NCBI RefSeq assembly: GCF_024868665.1
Contig: NC_079913.1
Location: forward strand, 7,855,819-7,919,818
DNA from: Triplophysa rosa
Taxonomy: Eukaryota; Chordata; Actinopteri; Cypriniformes; Nemacheilidae
DNA: 64,000 bases
Direction of reading: 5' to 3'
Shown one piece after another: positions 1 to 12,353 of this stretch; positions within the stretch are counted from its first letter, which is position 1, and each line of letters opens with the position of its first letter. Under the pieces are notes generated by a model. It was not told the origin of the DNA. It was given only the letters and a program-made list of their open reading frames with translations, and did no database searches. A program made the position numbers and the translations under genes.

Positions 1-390
1 TTAAACAAATAATTGTGAATAAAATACAAATATTGTCTCTCCGATTTAGATTCTATGTTCAAAATATGAAAACACTAAAAAAATGAAATGAAAAAACAAT
101 CCTATAGCGCCCCCGCTGGAGCCGTTTCACATTTTATTTGCTTTGTCTCTAAAGCAACACTTTTGCGACATCTGTTGGTCAAAATAATCCAAGACATAAA
201 CGCAACACAACCATTACATTTTATAACAAAAAGGAAACTACCAAAGCTAATATAAGGGTGCTTAATATCAGTTTATAGTATTGGGCTGGACAGAAATATA
301 CCAGGTGCATTTTTAAACGGACATAGGACCCTCAACGAAGAGCCTCTGATGCTCCCGACAGGGCAATAACTGTAGGCTATTGTGGGATAC

Positions 391-1262
391 CTGGCAGCCA
401 TTGTTAATCAAGGAGTCCATTGCCACTTTTATGGCTTGGGTTGGAGGTTCGCATGGCTCCACCTGTGTCTTGAAATTGTGCTCGTAGTAAGGACCCATCA
501 TGAAGTAGTTCTCCCCCCATTCGTCCACTGTAATCTTAGCTTTAGTCTGGATAACAGTGTATATACCACCAACTGGGGATAAAAAGTATAGGGGAAAAGA
601 GAGAGATTTAGTAAAGAGAATGTGACAGAGAAGATCTGGACTTAGTTGTGGTGGGCTAGAACTTTCCATGCACTGCCAAATAGGTACAAGTCTCAAAAAT
701 CTGATTATTGATTTGAAGCTTAATGTTTAACCTACAGTTTCACAGATACAAGACTGTGTGAATGTTACATACTGTACATGCATTGAACCATATGACGTCT
801 CTGCCATGTTGCACAAACGTCAAAAATCCCATGTGACTGTCTTAGATCAGCATTAATTACCTTTAGGATACAGGTTGGTTTATGCTGGGTTGGTGCTTGT
901 CTAGCTGTTGGTTATCAACAAAAACAAGCTCATTTTTTCAGGAGGGCCTGATATAGGGTGAAAGGGGCCACACAGAAGTTCTGCTGAGGTTATGCAATAC
1001 ATTTTAACATTGGGAAATCGCAAAAATACTAATTATCAGTTGTATGATTCTATAAAACTATAATTCTGAAGCCCAATGACTATGCATTGCATATTATCAG
1101 TGTGTATGTGTAGGCCTACACAACTGCAATCAAATTCTTACCTTTATTAGTTACTTCCCATGCAATCTCAAAGAGTAAGAGATCCTCCACAGGCAGACTA
1201 TCCTCCTCCCAGAGTGGAAGTCCGGTTAATGATGTTATTGATAAAGATCTGGAAAGACGCAT
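391..1262 (-). CDS. gys2: Glycogen synthase 2 (liver type), coding exons 1-2, 5' part only
   Basis: Glycogen synthase adds glucose from UDP-glucose to growing glycogen in the cytosol; the GYS2 form is the liver enzyme. Two coding exons are visible: exon 1 at 1262-1142 (40 codons plus 1 nt, donor GTAAGA) and exon 2 at 572-391 (182 nt, acceptor CCCCAG, donor GTATCC). The spliced start reads [20 protein letters not shown], then [26 protein letters not shown] and [17 protein letters not shown], which match the glycogen synthase N-terminus. The RSLS-T segment corresponds to the regulatory phosphorylation sites 2/2a of the family. Exon 2 carries the start of the nucleotide-sugar-binding GT-B domain. 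The rest of the gene lies beyond the left edge; positions 1-390 are intron 2 with no recognisable exon. It is divergent from kiss2. The liver rather than muscle assignment rests on the N-terminal wording and on the ldhb/kiss2 neighbourhood. Confidence 0.93.
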
Positions 1263-1962
1263 CTCAAAAACTCCTAAATATTATATATTTTGGGTAATGT
1301 AAGGCTCAAGAAGTGCGTGGAACCGATTTAAATGGATATTCGCAGAAGATATAATCTAATGGTGCGCCTGGAGGCACTGAAATCACAGTGGCACACTGTG
1401 AACTGTTGCACACCACTTTTACTAAAGGTTATAGTGAGGTCTAAAAAAATCTGCATGCGCGTCTGAAGTCCAACGACATCAAGGTGAAAGATTTGGCCAG
1501 TGCGCGCTCCTGCCCTCTGACCGGGAAGGCACGTGCACGCAAACTCCATATTCCTGCTTGGTTCATATCTTAGAAAATAAACACTGAACAGTCTGTTAAG
1601 TCATATATTTGAGGGGTTTAGTGTTGAATCATTTAAGATTCCTATAGTGCTCTATTAGGAGGGAGAGAGAGAAAAGTGTGAGAGAGAAAAAAAGTCAACA
1701 GATAATTTATGACGCACTTCAACGCGTATTTGACGTTTTACTGCTGAAGAACAACATTTGTTATTTATTTAAGGAGGAAAATACGCCTAAGCATAATGTG
1801 ACTAAGGTGATCTTGGATTAATAGCCTACACATACAGAATTAAACAATAAACCAACGTTTTTTGTGTTAAAAAATACAAACAAATAAATAAATATATAAG
1901 ACATAATATAATAAAATGTTTTATAATATATGGCAAAGACAAGTGAAATGTTGAATAATCTT

Positions 1963-1966
<4 letters not shown>

Positions 1967-2004
<38 letters not shown>
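1967..2004. repeat. (TA)n microsatellite
   Basis: An uninterrupted TA dinucleotide run of about 19 units lies in the region shared by the divergent gys2 and kiss2 genes. The surrounding sequence (about 1560-2400) is AT-rich and otherwise featureless to the eye. Length polymorphism is likely. Confidence 0.95.
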
Positions 2005-2006
<2 letters not shown>

Positions 2007-2417
2007 ACTTTGTTAATGTCGTTCCAAACACAGGCTTTTAAACAAAAACAAAAAAACATTTTCCATCCACTTACTGCAAGTAAAAAGTCACTATATAATT
2101 TGCATTAGTAGAGCAAAGGAAAAAATTCTACTTTTTCCTGTTTTTTATTCAAATCTGCTGGCCCCTTGTAAGATCTGGACAGTGATGACTTAATGCTTTA
2201 AAAATGTCCTTATGATATCCAGACTAACACGAATGTTTTCTGTTTTATTAAACAAGCACGCGCCTTTTCGGATATTGAAAATTGCTATGATTGCACACCA
2301 TTACAGCGCTTTCATTCACGTTTTCCAACAACAAACAACTTATTTTACTTTTAGATCATATTTTTCTCTGGGAGTGAATGACTAAAATCCTAAATCAAAA
2401 GTGACGCGCATCAAAAG

Positions 2418-2425
2418 CATATATA
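2418..2425 (+). promoter_or_regulatory. Candidate TATA element of kiss2
   Basis: A CATATATA stretch about 285 bp upstream of the chosen kiss2 ATG is followed by a GC-richer run. A TSS near 2450 would give a 5' UTR of about 250 nt with several upstream ATGs. The preceding GTGACGCGC at 2401-2409 contains a CRE-like half site. Position and motif are the only evidence; an upstream non-coding exon is equally possible. Confidence 0.3.
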
Positions 2426-2705
2426 GCAGCGGAACTTCAACAGTAAAACATGTCAGCCCAATTTGAATCTCAATGGACTACAGTGGATCAATTTCCAGGA
2501 TTTCCAAGAAATAAACATCTAACATTTTGACAGTTGACAAAATAGTCTGGATGGATGGACGTCCTGTTTGCACGGGATGTGTCACGCATGTAAAATAAGG
2601 TCAGGGGATGTCACCATCCCAGCTTATATTGAAAGAGGACGGCAGAGGACGGGTTTATTCACTGAAGAAAGAGACACGCGCAGCTGTGCTTCATCTTCCA
2701 GCAGT

Positions 2706-3242
2706 ATGAAAATCAAGGCACTGGTTATTTTCCTTACTGCAATGATCTGTCAGTCTACAGCTATGAGAGAACCATTTACTGTCATGGATACACCTGAGCA
2801 CACAGGCACTCCAGGTAAAGGTGATCAATATTTTAAAATAATGTTTAAAAAATGTTTTTTTATATTATAAACAAAATATATTACTAAAATTAAAATGCAT
2901 GATGATAAAGGCAAGGCAAAGCAAAGCTGTCAAGATGAAAGAAATGCGTTATCTTACATTGCAGATTTCAAACCAGAAAAACTTCATTTTCTCTTAATGG
3001 AACGGAGGAAATCCGACGAGCCCAACATTTCAGACGACTCGAGTCTTTGCTTATTCATCAAAGAAAAAGACGAAACGAGTCACATTTCCTGCAAACATCG
3101 ATTGACACGTAGTAAATTCAACTACAACCCGTTTGGATTGCGCTTTGGAAAGCGAAATGAAGCGACAACAAGGGACACGGACAAACACAAGCACCTGCTG
3201 CCAATTATGCTTTACCCGAGTAAACAATTAGAGACTTCGTAA
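2706..3242 (+). CDS. kiss2: Kisspeptin 2 precursor
   Basis: Secreted neuropeptide precursor; kisspeptins act on Gpr54-type receptors and regulate the reproductive axis. Coding exon 1 is 2706-2814 and coding exon 2 is 2965-3242, joined across a 150-bp GT-AG intron (donor GTAAAG, acceptor TTGCAG), giving 128 aa. Residues 1-19 form a signal peptide (MKIKALVIFLTAMICQSTA). The active decapeptide FNYNPFGLRF is residues 88-97 (DNA 3117-3146), followed directly by GKR (98-100), the amidation and dibasic cleavage signal. This decapeptide is the hallmark of fish Kiss2; Kiss1 peptides begin YN and end LR[FY]. Upstream in-frame ATGs exist (from 2568), but only the ATG at 2706 puts the hydrophobic signal sequence at the N-terminus. 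It lies between gys2 and ldhb, a known fish kiss2 neighbourhood. Confidence 0.96.
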
Positions 3243-3462
3243 AAAATTCTCTCGTCATCACATTCAAGGATGCTTGGTTCAAAACTGTGGGTAACTATTT
3301 CAGCCTGTTATTCTGCCTTTCATTTCTCACATATGGAATTTATGGCGGACGTGTTTGCCATTAAATATTGTATTTGTGGCATAAACGTTTTACGTTGTTA
3401 AAGGTATTGGATGCGTCATTGTTAAAAATCTAAAGGTGCATCCTGCGCTGTTATTTACTTGA

Positions 3463-3468
3463 AATAAA
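3463..3468 (+). promoter_or_regulatory. Poly(A) signal of kiss2
   Basis: AATAAA lies 221 nt after the kiss2 stop codon and is the first canonical signal downstream. The predicted transcript end is near 3485, about 70 bp from the oppositely directed ldhb signal, so the two 3' ends nearly meet. Confidence 0.6.
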
Positions 3469-3555
3469 GGTTTTTACCACAAGGTGCTAAATATCTGTAC
3501 TCTAAACAAGAGATAAAAACGACTGGGAGACAGATTTGATCAGGGTTGAAGAGGT

Positions 3556-3561
3556 TTTATT
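3556..3561 (-). promoter_or_regulatory. Poly(A) signal of ldhb
   Basis: TTTATT on the plus strand is AATAAA on the minus strand, about 370 nt downstream of the ldhb stop codon. A second candidate is at 3623-3628 (also TTTATT). Either gives a 3' UTR of 300-400 nt converging on kiss2. Confidence 0.55.
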
Positions 3562-3929
3562 CATTAGGTGTTACACTCCTGACCGCTGCCTGCAATATGA
3601 TTCAGAAGAATGAATTCATATGTATTTATTTCACTTCAGTTCTTTACCCACTTGACTTAAACAGAGATGCACACAAAAACTTTCCCTAATGAGCTCACTA
3701 AATTATGTTGAGAAGAAAGAGGTGTTGGCTCTTTATGTTAACAAGTGCAAATGTGAAGAACCAAACACATTCTCCCTTTGATCATTCTCTTTATCACATT
3801 ACCAGAAAAGCAGTTTGACTCACTAAGAAAAAAAGTGGCTGTATTCAAAAATTCACAGAGATTTGCACGACACTTGTAGGGAGTGAGTTACAGAGTTATG
3901 GAGTGTGTTTGGTTTCCACTGTGGTTGAT

Positions 3930-5953
3930 CTACAGGTCCTTCAGGTCTTTCTGGATGCCCCAGAGGGTATCAGCGCTCTTCTTGAGCTGTGCAATCTCTT
4001 CGTCGATAAGGGTCATGTTGATGACGCTGCCCACCCCGCTGCTGTTGAGCACGCAGGGGAGGCTCAGGTACACCTCCTCGCCGATACCATACATGCCCTG
4101 CAAACCACAAAATACATCAGCGTATTAGATAACATTAGATGAAATGCATATTTGCATTTTAACACAGTTATGTCCCAATACAATAGATTTCTGTGAGCAC
4201 AGTTTTGTGCCATTTCCATGATATGAGAGTATGAGTCATGATGAACATTAAATTCACAATGCAAATGTGACTGTAAGAATATACAAGTTCAGACAAAAAA
4301 GGGGCTTGTAAGTGAATACATGTGTACTCGCCTTCACCATGGTGGAAACGGGGTGGACCCTGTTCAGGTTCTTCACCAGGGTCTCGGTCAGGTCAGCTAC
4401 ACTAAGGCCGATGGCCCAGTTAGTGTATCCCTTCAGCTTGATCACCTCATAAGCACTAAGGACAAGATGACAACAACAAATCAGATCTTCACTTTTCTTG
4501 ATTCTTCCAAAGCTTTTCTCTAAATGACCATCGAGATATTCTCTACCTGTCCACGACCATCTTGTGAGCTTCTTTCCAGTTCTCGCCGTCTTTATCTGTG
4601 CCAATGTCTGGGTTGAGTTTCTGCAGGCTCACTCCCGCCACATTTGCTCCACTCCACACGGGCACTAAATAGGGCAAAAACATTTTCAATTCTGATTGGA
4701 TAAGATGGATTTAGCAGGAGGTAAAATGGCCATACAACAAAATACCCGTTACTACACATGATCTAAATTTTGTACCGATAAAGCGAGTTCCTACAATAAA
4801 GCCTACAGTTACTAGCTAGTAAACTAGATTTTATTTTACGTAATATGTTCTATTATGCAAATTTGGGATTAGCCCTGCCCAGTCAAATCTCATTGGCTCC
4901 TACTCCATACAGCTACACATTAAACATACGTTCTGATTGGCTGTGGTTTAGTGTGGATAGAGGAATCCTTCTCAAACTCACCACTGGAGTCTCCGTGCTC
5001 TCCCAGGATGTAACCATTGAAGCTGCTGGAATGGATACCCAGTTTCTCCGCCATGATGTAACGAAAGCGGGCGGAGTCCAAGTTGGTGCCGCTGCCAATG
5101 ACACGGTGCTTTGGAAAGCCACTCAGTTTCCAGGTAACGTAGGTCAGAACATCCACTGTAGAACAGAGACAATCAGGTTTACTTTAAATACCATACCATA
5201 AACAGATTCTCTAACACGCAACACTAAATTTCAGAGCTTTCTTTGGTTTAGTATAGCAAACTTTACATCCGAGTAGGTTCTGAGGTCAAGTGCGAATTTG
5301 CTCACCTGGATTGGACACGACAATGAGGATACAGTTAGGGCTGTATTTGACAATCTGAGGGATGATGTGTTTAAAAATGTTGACGTTCCTCTGTACCAGG
5401 TTCAATCTGCTCTCACCCTCCTGCTGACGCACACCGGCCGTTACCACGACAATGCGAGAGTTGGCAGTCACAGAGTAGTCTATCGGTCAAAAAGATCAAG
5501 AATTATTGTGTTCGACTTCATGCAGTGTTGCGCAATCCAAACGGCATATGACAAAGTAACGCAAAAGTGATTTGGTGAATTACTAATAAATGGTTTTTTT
5601 AAACTAATGTAATGCATCTCACCCTTGTCGGCAACAATCTTGGGGGTCTTAAGGAAAAGACTGCCATGTTGCAGATCCATCATCTCTCCCTTCAGTCTAT
5701 CCTCCACAACATCAACCAGAGCCAGTTCATCTGCCAACTCCTACAAAACAACAAATTTACATTTTCCATTCAAAAAACTTCTCATTAACCCATTATTTGT
5801 AGAATGATGAAATTAGAGACTCACCCTAAGCAAGACGCTGACAGCACATGCCATGCCCACCTGCCCAACACCAACAATGGTCACTTTGTTCCTGGGGGGC
5901 TCAGCGGGGCCGCTGGCCAGAGGAGTGATCAGCTTCTCCATAACTGAGGCCAT
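3930..5953 (-). CDS. ldhb: L-lactate dehydrogenase B chain
   Basis: Cytosolic NAD-dependent enzyme interconverting lactate and pyruvate, active as a tetramer. Seven coding exons: 5953-5825, 5740-5623, 5479-5306, 5155-4982, 4664-4547, 4455-4332 and 4097-3930. They total 1005 nt and 334 aa, and internal exon sizes 118/174/174/118/124 match the vertebrate LDH pattern. Visible motifs are the Rossmann glycine motif GVGQVG (28-33), [17 protein letters not shown], the mobile-loop segment [14 protein letters not shown] and the catalytic histidine in LGEHGDSS (H194 with Met counted, family His193). The C-terminus [14 protein letters not shown] is B-type. A splice acceptor just upstream of the ATG (exon starting at 5961) implies a non-coding first exon further up. 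The donor after exon 6 is GC rather than GT. Which teleost ldhb duplicate this is cannot be settled here. Confidence 0.96.
4326..4331 (-). other. GC-type splice donor in ldhb intron 6
   Basis: The exon ends ATG GTG AAG and the intron begins GCGAGT; the next exon begins GGC ATG TAT GGT after TTTGCAG, restoring the conserved [14 protein letters not shown]. The nearest alternative, GT at 4327-4326, would add four bases and shift the frame. Confidence 0.85.
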
Positions 5954-5961
5954 GATATCTG

Positions 5962-7222
5962 CTGTAAGAGGGGAGTAGATAACATAAATAATATAGAAAT
6001 TAATGCAAAATATGAACTTTTAGGAGAGTGCCACCTCTAAACCATTAAACGAATAGTGTGAAGTTTAAGAAAACAATGTGTGGTGTAAGCTTTAACCCAG
6101 GTCTCTCAGAGTTCACCAGTTAAAGTTTAATTTTAAAGTATACATGGTCAAACAGTAACGCTGTGCCAAGCTAACATCCACACACTCACTGCGTAACCAT
6201 TACTCCATATGGAGCGAATTACCCTAAACTTTAGTCTCAGCACGAAGCCTTGAGTAATAAAATTAGGCACTAAAGTCTGCTCATTCTGCCCCCTTCACTA
6301 AATTTAGAGGTAAAAGTGTTTCAAAGTAGAAAGAAAGACCAAGCCAAACATTTGTATAAAATTATTGAATAACTAATTTAATAGCTGCAAGTATGGTTCA
6401 TTCATAAACATATTAGTTTGTCAGTCAGGTGTTTAAGACAAAAACGTGATTTTTTTTTTACATTTTATTTGAAGAATTTAATTTGAGTAAAACTGAATTT
6501 GTCAAATGTCAACTAGGGCATCAGAACACTGGCTTATGCACGAACTCTGTCATTGACATGGTGTTCGGTTGTGACACTAATCCCCTCATGCGATCCAAGT
6601 GAATGTTAGATACTGATATCCCAAAATATCTGAGCCTCTGCCAACGTGACCGTCATGCAGTTCCCTTCACTGTGGATCTGTGCCTCGATAAAGAAAGAAT
6701 CCTTATCTTGAAATGCTGTCATATCATTTCCTTAACTAAATCTTATAGCAAATGGATATCAGCTCGTAAAACGATAAACTATCAGGCTGTAAACATACTA
6801 GTTACATAATGATTCCAGTCCTGAGCTCCATTCATGATGTCATTCACTAGGTAAATCATAGTATTATACTGGACTCAGAAAGTAATGTGCAAATGTGTGT
6901 CACAAAAAGTGACACATTGTGGGTAGCTGGATGCAAACCAGAACTGGTCCAAAATTGGATTTGGTTCCTTTAACGTGGTTTTATTACAGCAACCATAGAT
7001 GTACTATTTGTAGTAATCATAGTAAACACAAATTACAGGAGCCAACATTAACCATGATATTTGTAATAAATCTATACCAATATAAATGGTAACATGTTTA
7101 CTATACTTCGAATATAATTAAATTCAATAAAACTTAATTCATAAAGGATGTATAGAGGCTATTAATGAAACCGTTAAAATAGAGAAAAGAGGTAAAGTGA
7201 CTCAACTTTATAAACATGGCTC

Positions 7223-7267
<45 letters not shown>

Positions 7268-8150
7268 CGTTGTTATTATTAGACGAATAAACATTAAACA
7301 AACTTAAAAGTTTTGATTGGGCGCACATAAATCCTATTATGACGCAACCGCGTCCTTATCCGCGTCCTTGACCATTCGGATGCAATGATTACGTTAAAAA
7401 ACAAACAATAAAATCGAAGATCACGACCTTAACCCCATTTTAATATTCTCCGGTTAATAATACACTCGTAATATGGTACCCCTTCACATTCGACTAAAGT
7501 AAACCAGGCCAAATTCAAGTTCAATGTGGACGGATTCCACCATGTTCATTCGTCATCGGGCACAGGCGTGCATCACAACCAAACATCTTGGTTGGTTCAT
7601 TCATTTAAAAGTAACTTTAAAAAAAGATGGGCTGTATTTCGACGCTTCAGAAAAGCTAATATGAAGATGCGATACGCCAAAGTATATCAAGAATAAATGT
7701 CACCAGTGCTTTATCCGCCCCTTTTCAAAGGCACGCCACGCGACACTAAAATGGTTACTTCGCATCACGTCGACGGCGCTCGGTTAACAATAGCGAATTG
7801 AATTACATAATGCATACAACAAGCAATAAAAAAGCCAGTTGCGCCACATGGGTCTCCGATTTGACCATCTGCACACAGGCAAATGGATTGCTGGATGCAC
7901 ATGTAATAGAATTAAACACCCATGGTAGAACGTCATTGGGATAATAAATGATAAATAAAACAGGTGTCGTACATACATTTGTTGCAGGAATGTTAAATGT
8001 GCTTGTTTCCTGGGCTGCAGGTTGTGAGACGCCGATGACCACGGGTGCGAGTGAGCGTGCGTAGGCGCGTGACGTGCAGAGGAAGCGGATTTTATGCGTC
8101 GAGCTCTACGTTACGGGCGTATAAACTGCTGCGGCCAGTGCGTGCAACGT
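5962..8150 (-). other. ldhb 5' intron and candidate promoter region
   Basis: No coding exon is recognisable here. The coding-exon acceptor at 5962 requires a non-coding first exon, whose donor I could not place. The CpG-rich patch at 8030-8150 is the best promoter candidate: on the minus strand it has a TATA-like ATAAAA (8095-8090) and, about 15 bp further on, an ACGTG/CACGT core at 8072-8076 resembling a hypoxia response or E-box core. Another CpG-containing stretch is at 7540-7760. Confidence 0.3.
7224..7263. repeat. (TAA)n trinucleotide microsatellite
   Basis: About 13 perfect TAA/ATA units followed by a short AACAACG interruption. It lies in the upstream intron or flank of ldhb. Confidence 0.95.
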
Positions 8151-10720
8151 CCTTAGCGATGTGAAGAATAGGAGCAAAGTAGACCGGCCCACTTTCCCCT
8201 TGGAGGGTTGTCTCAAGGGTTTAATTGTTCTCTTAAAAATACTCCCTCGATGAATCTTCAAAAGATTGTTATTATAGAAAAGATTCTCAATGATGGCACA
8301 TACCAAAGTCATATCCCAACGAACAGAATACCCAGTCAAATCTGACAATAAAGACACTATTTACCCATTTTGATGATTTTGGCAGTAGGAGATGCTCAAT
8401 GTCCTTGAACCTGCATGGGGCTGTGTGTGTTACGTAAACTACATGTTTGTTTTAAACATAAACTTACTTCGTTCTTATATTTTCTTTCATAAAACAAGAC
8501 TAAATATCTTTGGTCACTTTCCTGCTCAGGTAAATGTATTTTGATTTAAGAATAAGTTTTTACTAGAAAACAAGACCAAAATGCTCAGTGATGAATTCAT
8601 TTTTTTGCAGTGTTAAAGCGATGGATAGTTGCAGATAAAACAGTTATCAAATATGCTCATGTTATTTATTCTCTTGCTTTCACTAAATACAAGAGATCTA
8701 CGTACGTAGCTATGGCTTCAACTGTGTTTATTCCAGGGCAGATCATAAACAAACAGGATTTTCCACACAACAGTCTGCCCTGATTATCATGAATCCACAA
8801 GTCCTCCTCGAATGCCAAAAACAAGGACCAATGAGGCATCAGTTACACCTACTAACCGGTCCAATAAGACCAGTTTGAAACTTCTCAGCAGGCCATTGAA
8901 TCATTTGTAAAAGCTTAAAGAAGGAATGCATGTGGTAGAGAGAGATTAAAAATATTAAATGGAGAAGGATTTATAAAAAAATATAAAACAAGCAGAACAG
9001 TGTACGTAGGCTATGTGTTTGGAGGACAGGTTTAAGGACATCTTGCTGTCTGGTCTATACTAGATTCTGTGAAAAGAGTATGTATAATAAGCATGTATTA
9101 CATAAATGTTGGTGGTTCTGCCATCTGGATAGCCTCTAAAACAAAACTACTATAAATATACAATAGATAGTACTTATAACATTAATTTAAGCTCTATTCA
9201 AATCATACATTTTTAACAATTGAACAGTGAATATAGTAACAGGAAATAATGAGTATTATAATTAATATAAAAGAGTAGGCCTATAGAATATACAGTACTA
9301 CATATTAGAGTATAAACATAGATAAATCAAGTGATATGACAAGCTTTTTGATGTAAAAAAAATCAACGGGATGATTGGCTGGTAAGCATGATCAGGTCAA
9401 ATTTTGTTTGCACAAACACATATACAGTAGGTCTAAAAACAGCACCAAAATAAAATGAGTTATTAGACGTACATTGAAAAATTAACGCTAAATAATTTTC
9501 TATTGCTATAGATGAGCATGTTTGGTGTCTAAACACCACTAGTGACTGACAGATTTGTCCCTTATCAACACTTTGATCATTATAGTTCACCTCGTGCATT
9601 CCCACCAATCAGTGACCACCATTCCACCACCCAGCTGGCCAACAGCCAATCACTGGCTTGCATCAAAATGACCTTTACAAAGGCAAAAAGGTTTACTGGA
9701 ACATTACAGGTTTTTTTCCTGAACATACTGTTCACTTAACACACCTTAGGGCATGTTTACATGAAAATTGTCACAGTGAAATTTGTTAGTAGATAGTTTA
9801 TTATAAGCTTTTCGGCAGTTATAAAAATATATAAACTTTTTTAACCGGACATTTATAAAATAATCCTGTTAAAATGTAGGCTACTGTTAAATATATAGGT
9901 GGGGTGGTTGATTTGGAAATGTGCTAACTTTAGCCTGCTAGCACTGAAATTACAATCCCACCCTCTATGCGATTCGCTGTTCAAAGCCACACCTGCCGGA
10001 GCTGTCTCCATCTTATAAAAGATGAACTGATGTTAATTCAAGTTTTTCGATATATAATTATAAAAATATTATTTGACCACTATACTTCTTGAATGCTATC
10101 AGGATGTAAAGAGATTTCCAGCCAACATGACAAAATTGTTTCTGGACAGGATCACCCACCCTGCCTTTAAGGTTATACTAAATAAAAGATATAAGATTCA
10201 AGATGGTATTGAATTGGGTGTTTAAAACCAATAAACAAAAGTGCTGCAAGAAAACACACATTTGTGTTATTAGGCTTTATACTCATACCTTACAGTTACT
10301 AAAATATACCCTGTAGTGACAACTTATCTATGCAACAACTAGACCTGTTGTCTTTTTTATACACAAAAATTGGCTTAATTATAATCAACCTGCTCCTTTC
10401 ATACATAGTTAAACTAATTCCTTTGAGGGCATGCAAGTCAGTAACTGTTCAGCGTTTCAGCTCTTCTGCTAGCAAAGTGCTCTGCAATTGCTTCCCACAG
10501 AATATTGCATTACAGAGACAGCCAATCCATTCTGGTTATGCACGAACCCATGTGACCTGTCGGGAACACTGCATACTATTTAGAATGACCTCTAAAAGTA
10601 GAGCAAGGGGGGAAACAAAAGAGAGAGTGAAAGTGAGAGACAGATGCATTAGCACACACACAGATTGTGGGGTGTCTTGTGACTGTGTTACACTATCAAA
10701 AGGTCACCTCATCTTTTCGC

Positions 10721-10865
10721 TTTAAAGGGATAGTTCACCCAGAAATAATTCTCTTGTCATTCCAAACCTGTATGACTTTCTTTCTTCTGTAGAACCCAAA
10801 AGAAGATATTTTAAAGAATGGTAATCAAACAACATTGACCCCCATTGACTTCCATAGTATGGACA
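10721..10865 (+). mobile_element. Partial copy of the GGGATAGTTCACCC foldback family
   Basis: It begins TTTAAAGGGATAGTTCACCC and continues with the family body (TTCCAAACCTGTATGACTTT, then AGAAGATATTTTAAAGAATG, then CCCATTGACTTCCATAG). The opposite inverted end is missing. The same family occurs intact at 23121-23402 and degenerate at 57315-57515 and 35668-36422. Confidence 0.8.
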
Positions 10866-11561
10866 CATTTGGGTGATCTCTTTTATAACTCTTGTAAAAG
10901 ATTTAGTAATAAAAATAGAAAATGTGATCTTTTTAAAACTAAGAATAAGGAGGGTTGTGGTTCTTGTGGCATCTGAAAAGTCCCAAATGGGCCCTCAAGA
11001 CTCTTATATTTAGTACAGTGAGATGTGATTGGTCCATGCGAATAAACGCATACTACAAACAGCTGCATTAATACTCTATACTCATGTGTACAGTGACATT
11101 AATACTCTCTCTATTCAACAAAGGGGATATAAATAAGTAGCTGCTAAGAGCTCAACATTATTTTCCATTCATGATAGATCCAAATACAAAGCAGGTAAGA
11201 GAGCCTATTTATTCACCCCCTAAGACTTGTAAAATGAATGCTAAGTCACATCCAGAAAGCTCTGAAAAAGTAATTCTTGAGTAAAAGCGTGTGCTTTCAA
11301 CACACTTCAGATGGCTCAAAGCTGTATTACTCACCCGGGAGGTGAGGGGGCATGTGGAACTATTACACGAATGCATTTGTGCCAAAGAGGATACAGTGAC
11401 ATGCACCCTGTGACCTTTAACCCCCGACATCAGCAGCTTGGGAACGGGAGAAGCAAATCCAGGGTCATAACCAAAGCTGATTTCCCAGAATTCAGCATCA
11501 TGGTTCTGCTACCTGGTGTCCTGAAAACGGCATTGACAAGCAAATCTAAATGGGTTATAAT

Positions 11562-12353
11562 CAGTGTTGGGAGTAATTCGTTACAAAAGTAATGCATTAC
11601 AGTAACACATTACTTTTTGCTGTAACGCAGTAGTGTAAGGCATTACTAATCAATTTTCAGTATTATTTTACTCGGTACATGTTCAGTAATGCTTGCGTTA
11701 CAACAAACGTTTCGCCCGAGAGATATTAACAAATCAAAAATCCCGCAAGTAAGTTCTATTTCCTGTTCGTGAATAGACGCGTGTGGTGTCATTCATCTTC
11801 CTCTGGCTGGTGGAACGATTTTGTAACGCGGCATGATTTCAGTCTCTGAGCTAAAGGTCGGAGGCTATTGGCCGCGCCCGGTTCGCTGTAAGCACCAGTG
11901 TTGCCAGGGTCGCGATTTTCCCGCACAATTGGGCTTTTTTGAAAATGCAGTTGCGGGAAAAATTATGGAGCCGCGGGTTGCGGGTTTTTGGGCTACTTTC
12001 ATAATGTACTGCGGCCGCCATAATGTTTATTTATATTCTAAGGATAAAAACTAAGGATCTAGTATTTGTTTGTATTTATTTTTGTATAGCCTTGTTAATT
12101 CAAGAAATCAGCAGTCTTAAGAGGTTGATTGGCAAAAAGTATTTTGTATTTTGAAAATACAAAGACTTATTTTAGAATGTTAAGTTCTACTTCTGTAGTT
12201 ATTTTGGTGAAAGTAACTCAAAAGTAATACTGGAGTCATGTAACGTATTACAATTCTGAGACAGTAATATTGTAAGGTAAATGATTACTTTTAAATAACA
12301 GTAACAAGTAATCTGTAATGTATTACAATTTGGAAGTACACTGCACAACACTG
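11562..12353. mobile_element. Non-autonomous hAT-type DNA transposon with intact 8-bp target duplication
   Basis: The left end reads CAGTGTTGGGAGTAA and the right end reads CACAACACTG. Subterminal sequence is rich in GTAAC/GTTAC and ATTAC motifs. An identical octamer GTTATAAT flanks both sides (11554-11561 and 12354-12361), the signature of hAT transposition. At 792 bp it holds no transposase; its interior includes a CCGCGGGTTGCGGG-like GC-rich segment and a NotI-like GCGGCCGC. It appears to be a deletion derivative mobilised in trans. Confidence 0.92.

Noticed and set aside
2568..2705. In-frame upstream ATGs that would lengthen kiss2
   Set aside because: The extension (MHGMCHACK...) would bury the signal peptide; the ATG at 2706 directly precedes the hydrophobic core as in other kisspeptin precursors.
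10330..10725. 131-codon open frame
   Set aside because: Ends inside a foldback MITE and has no recognisable protein features.
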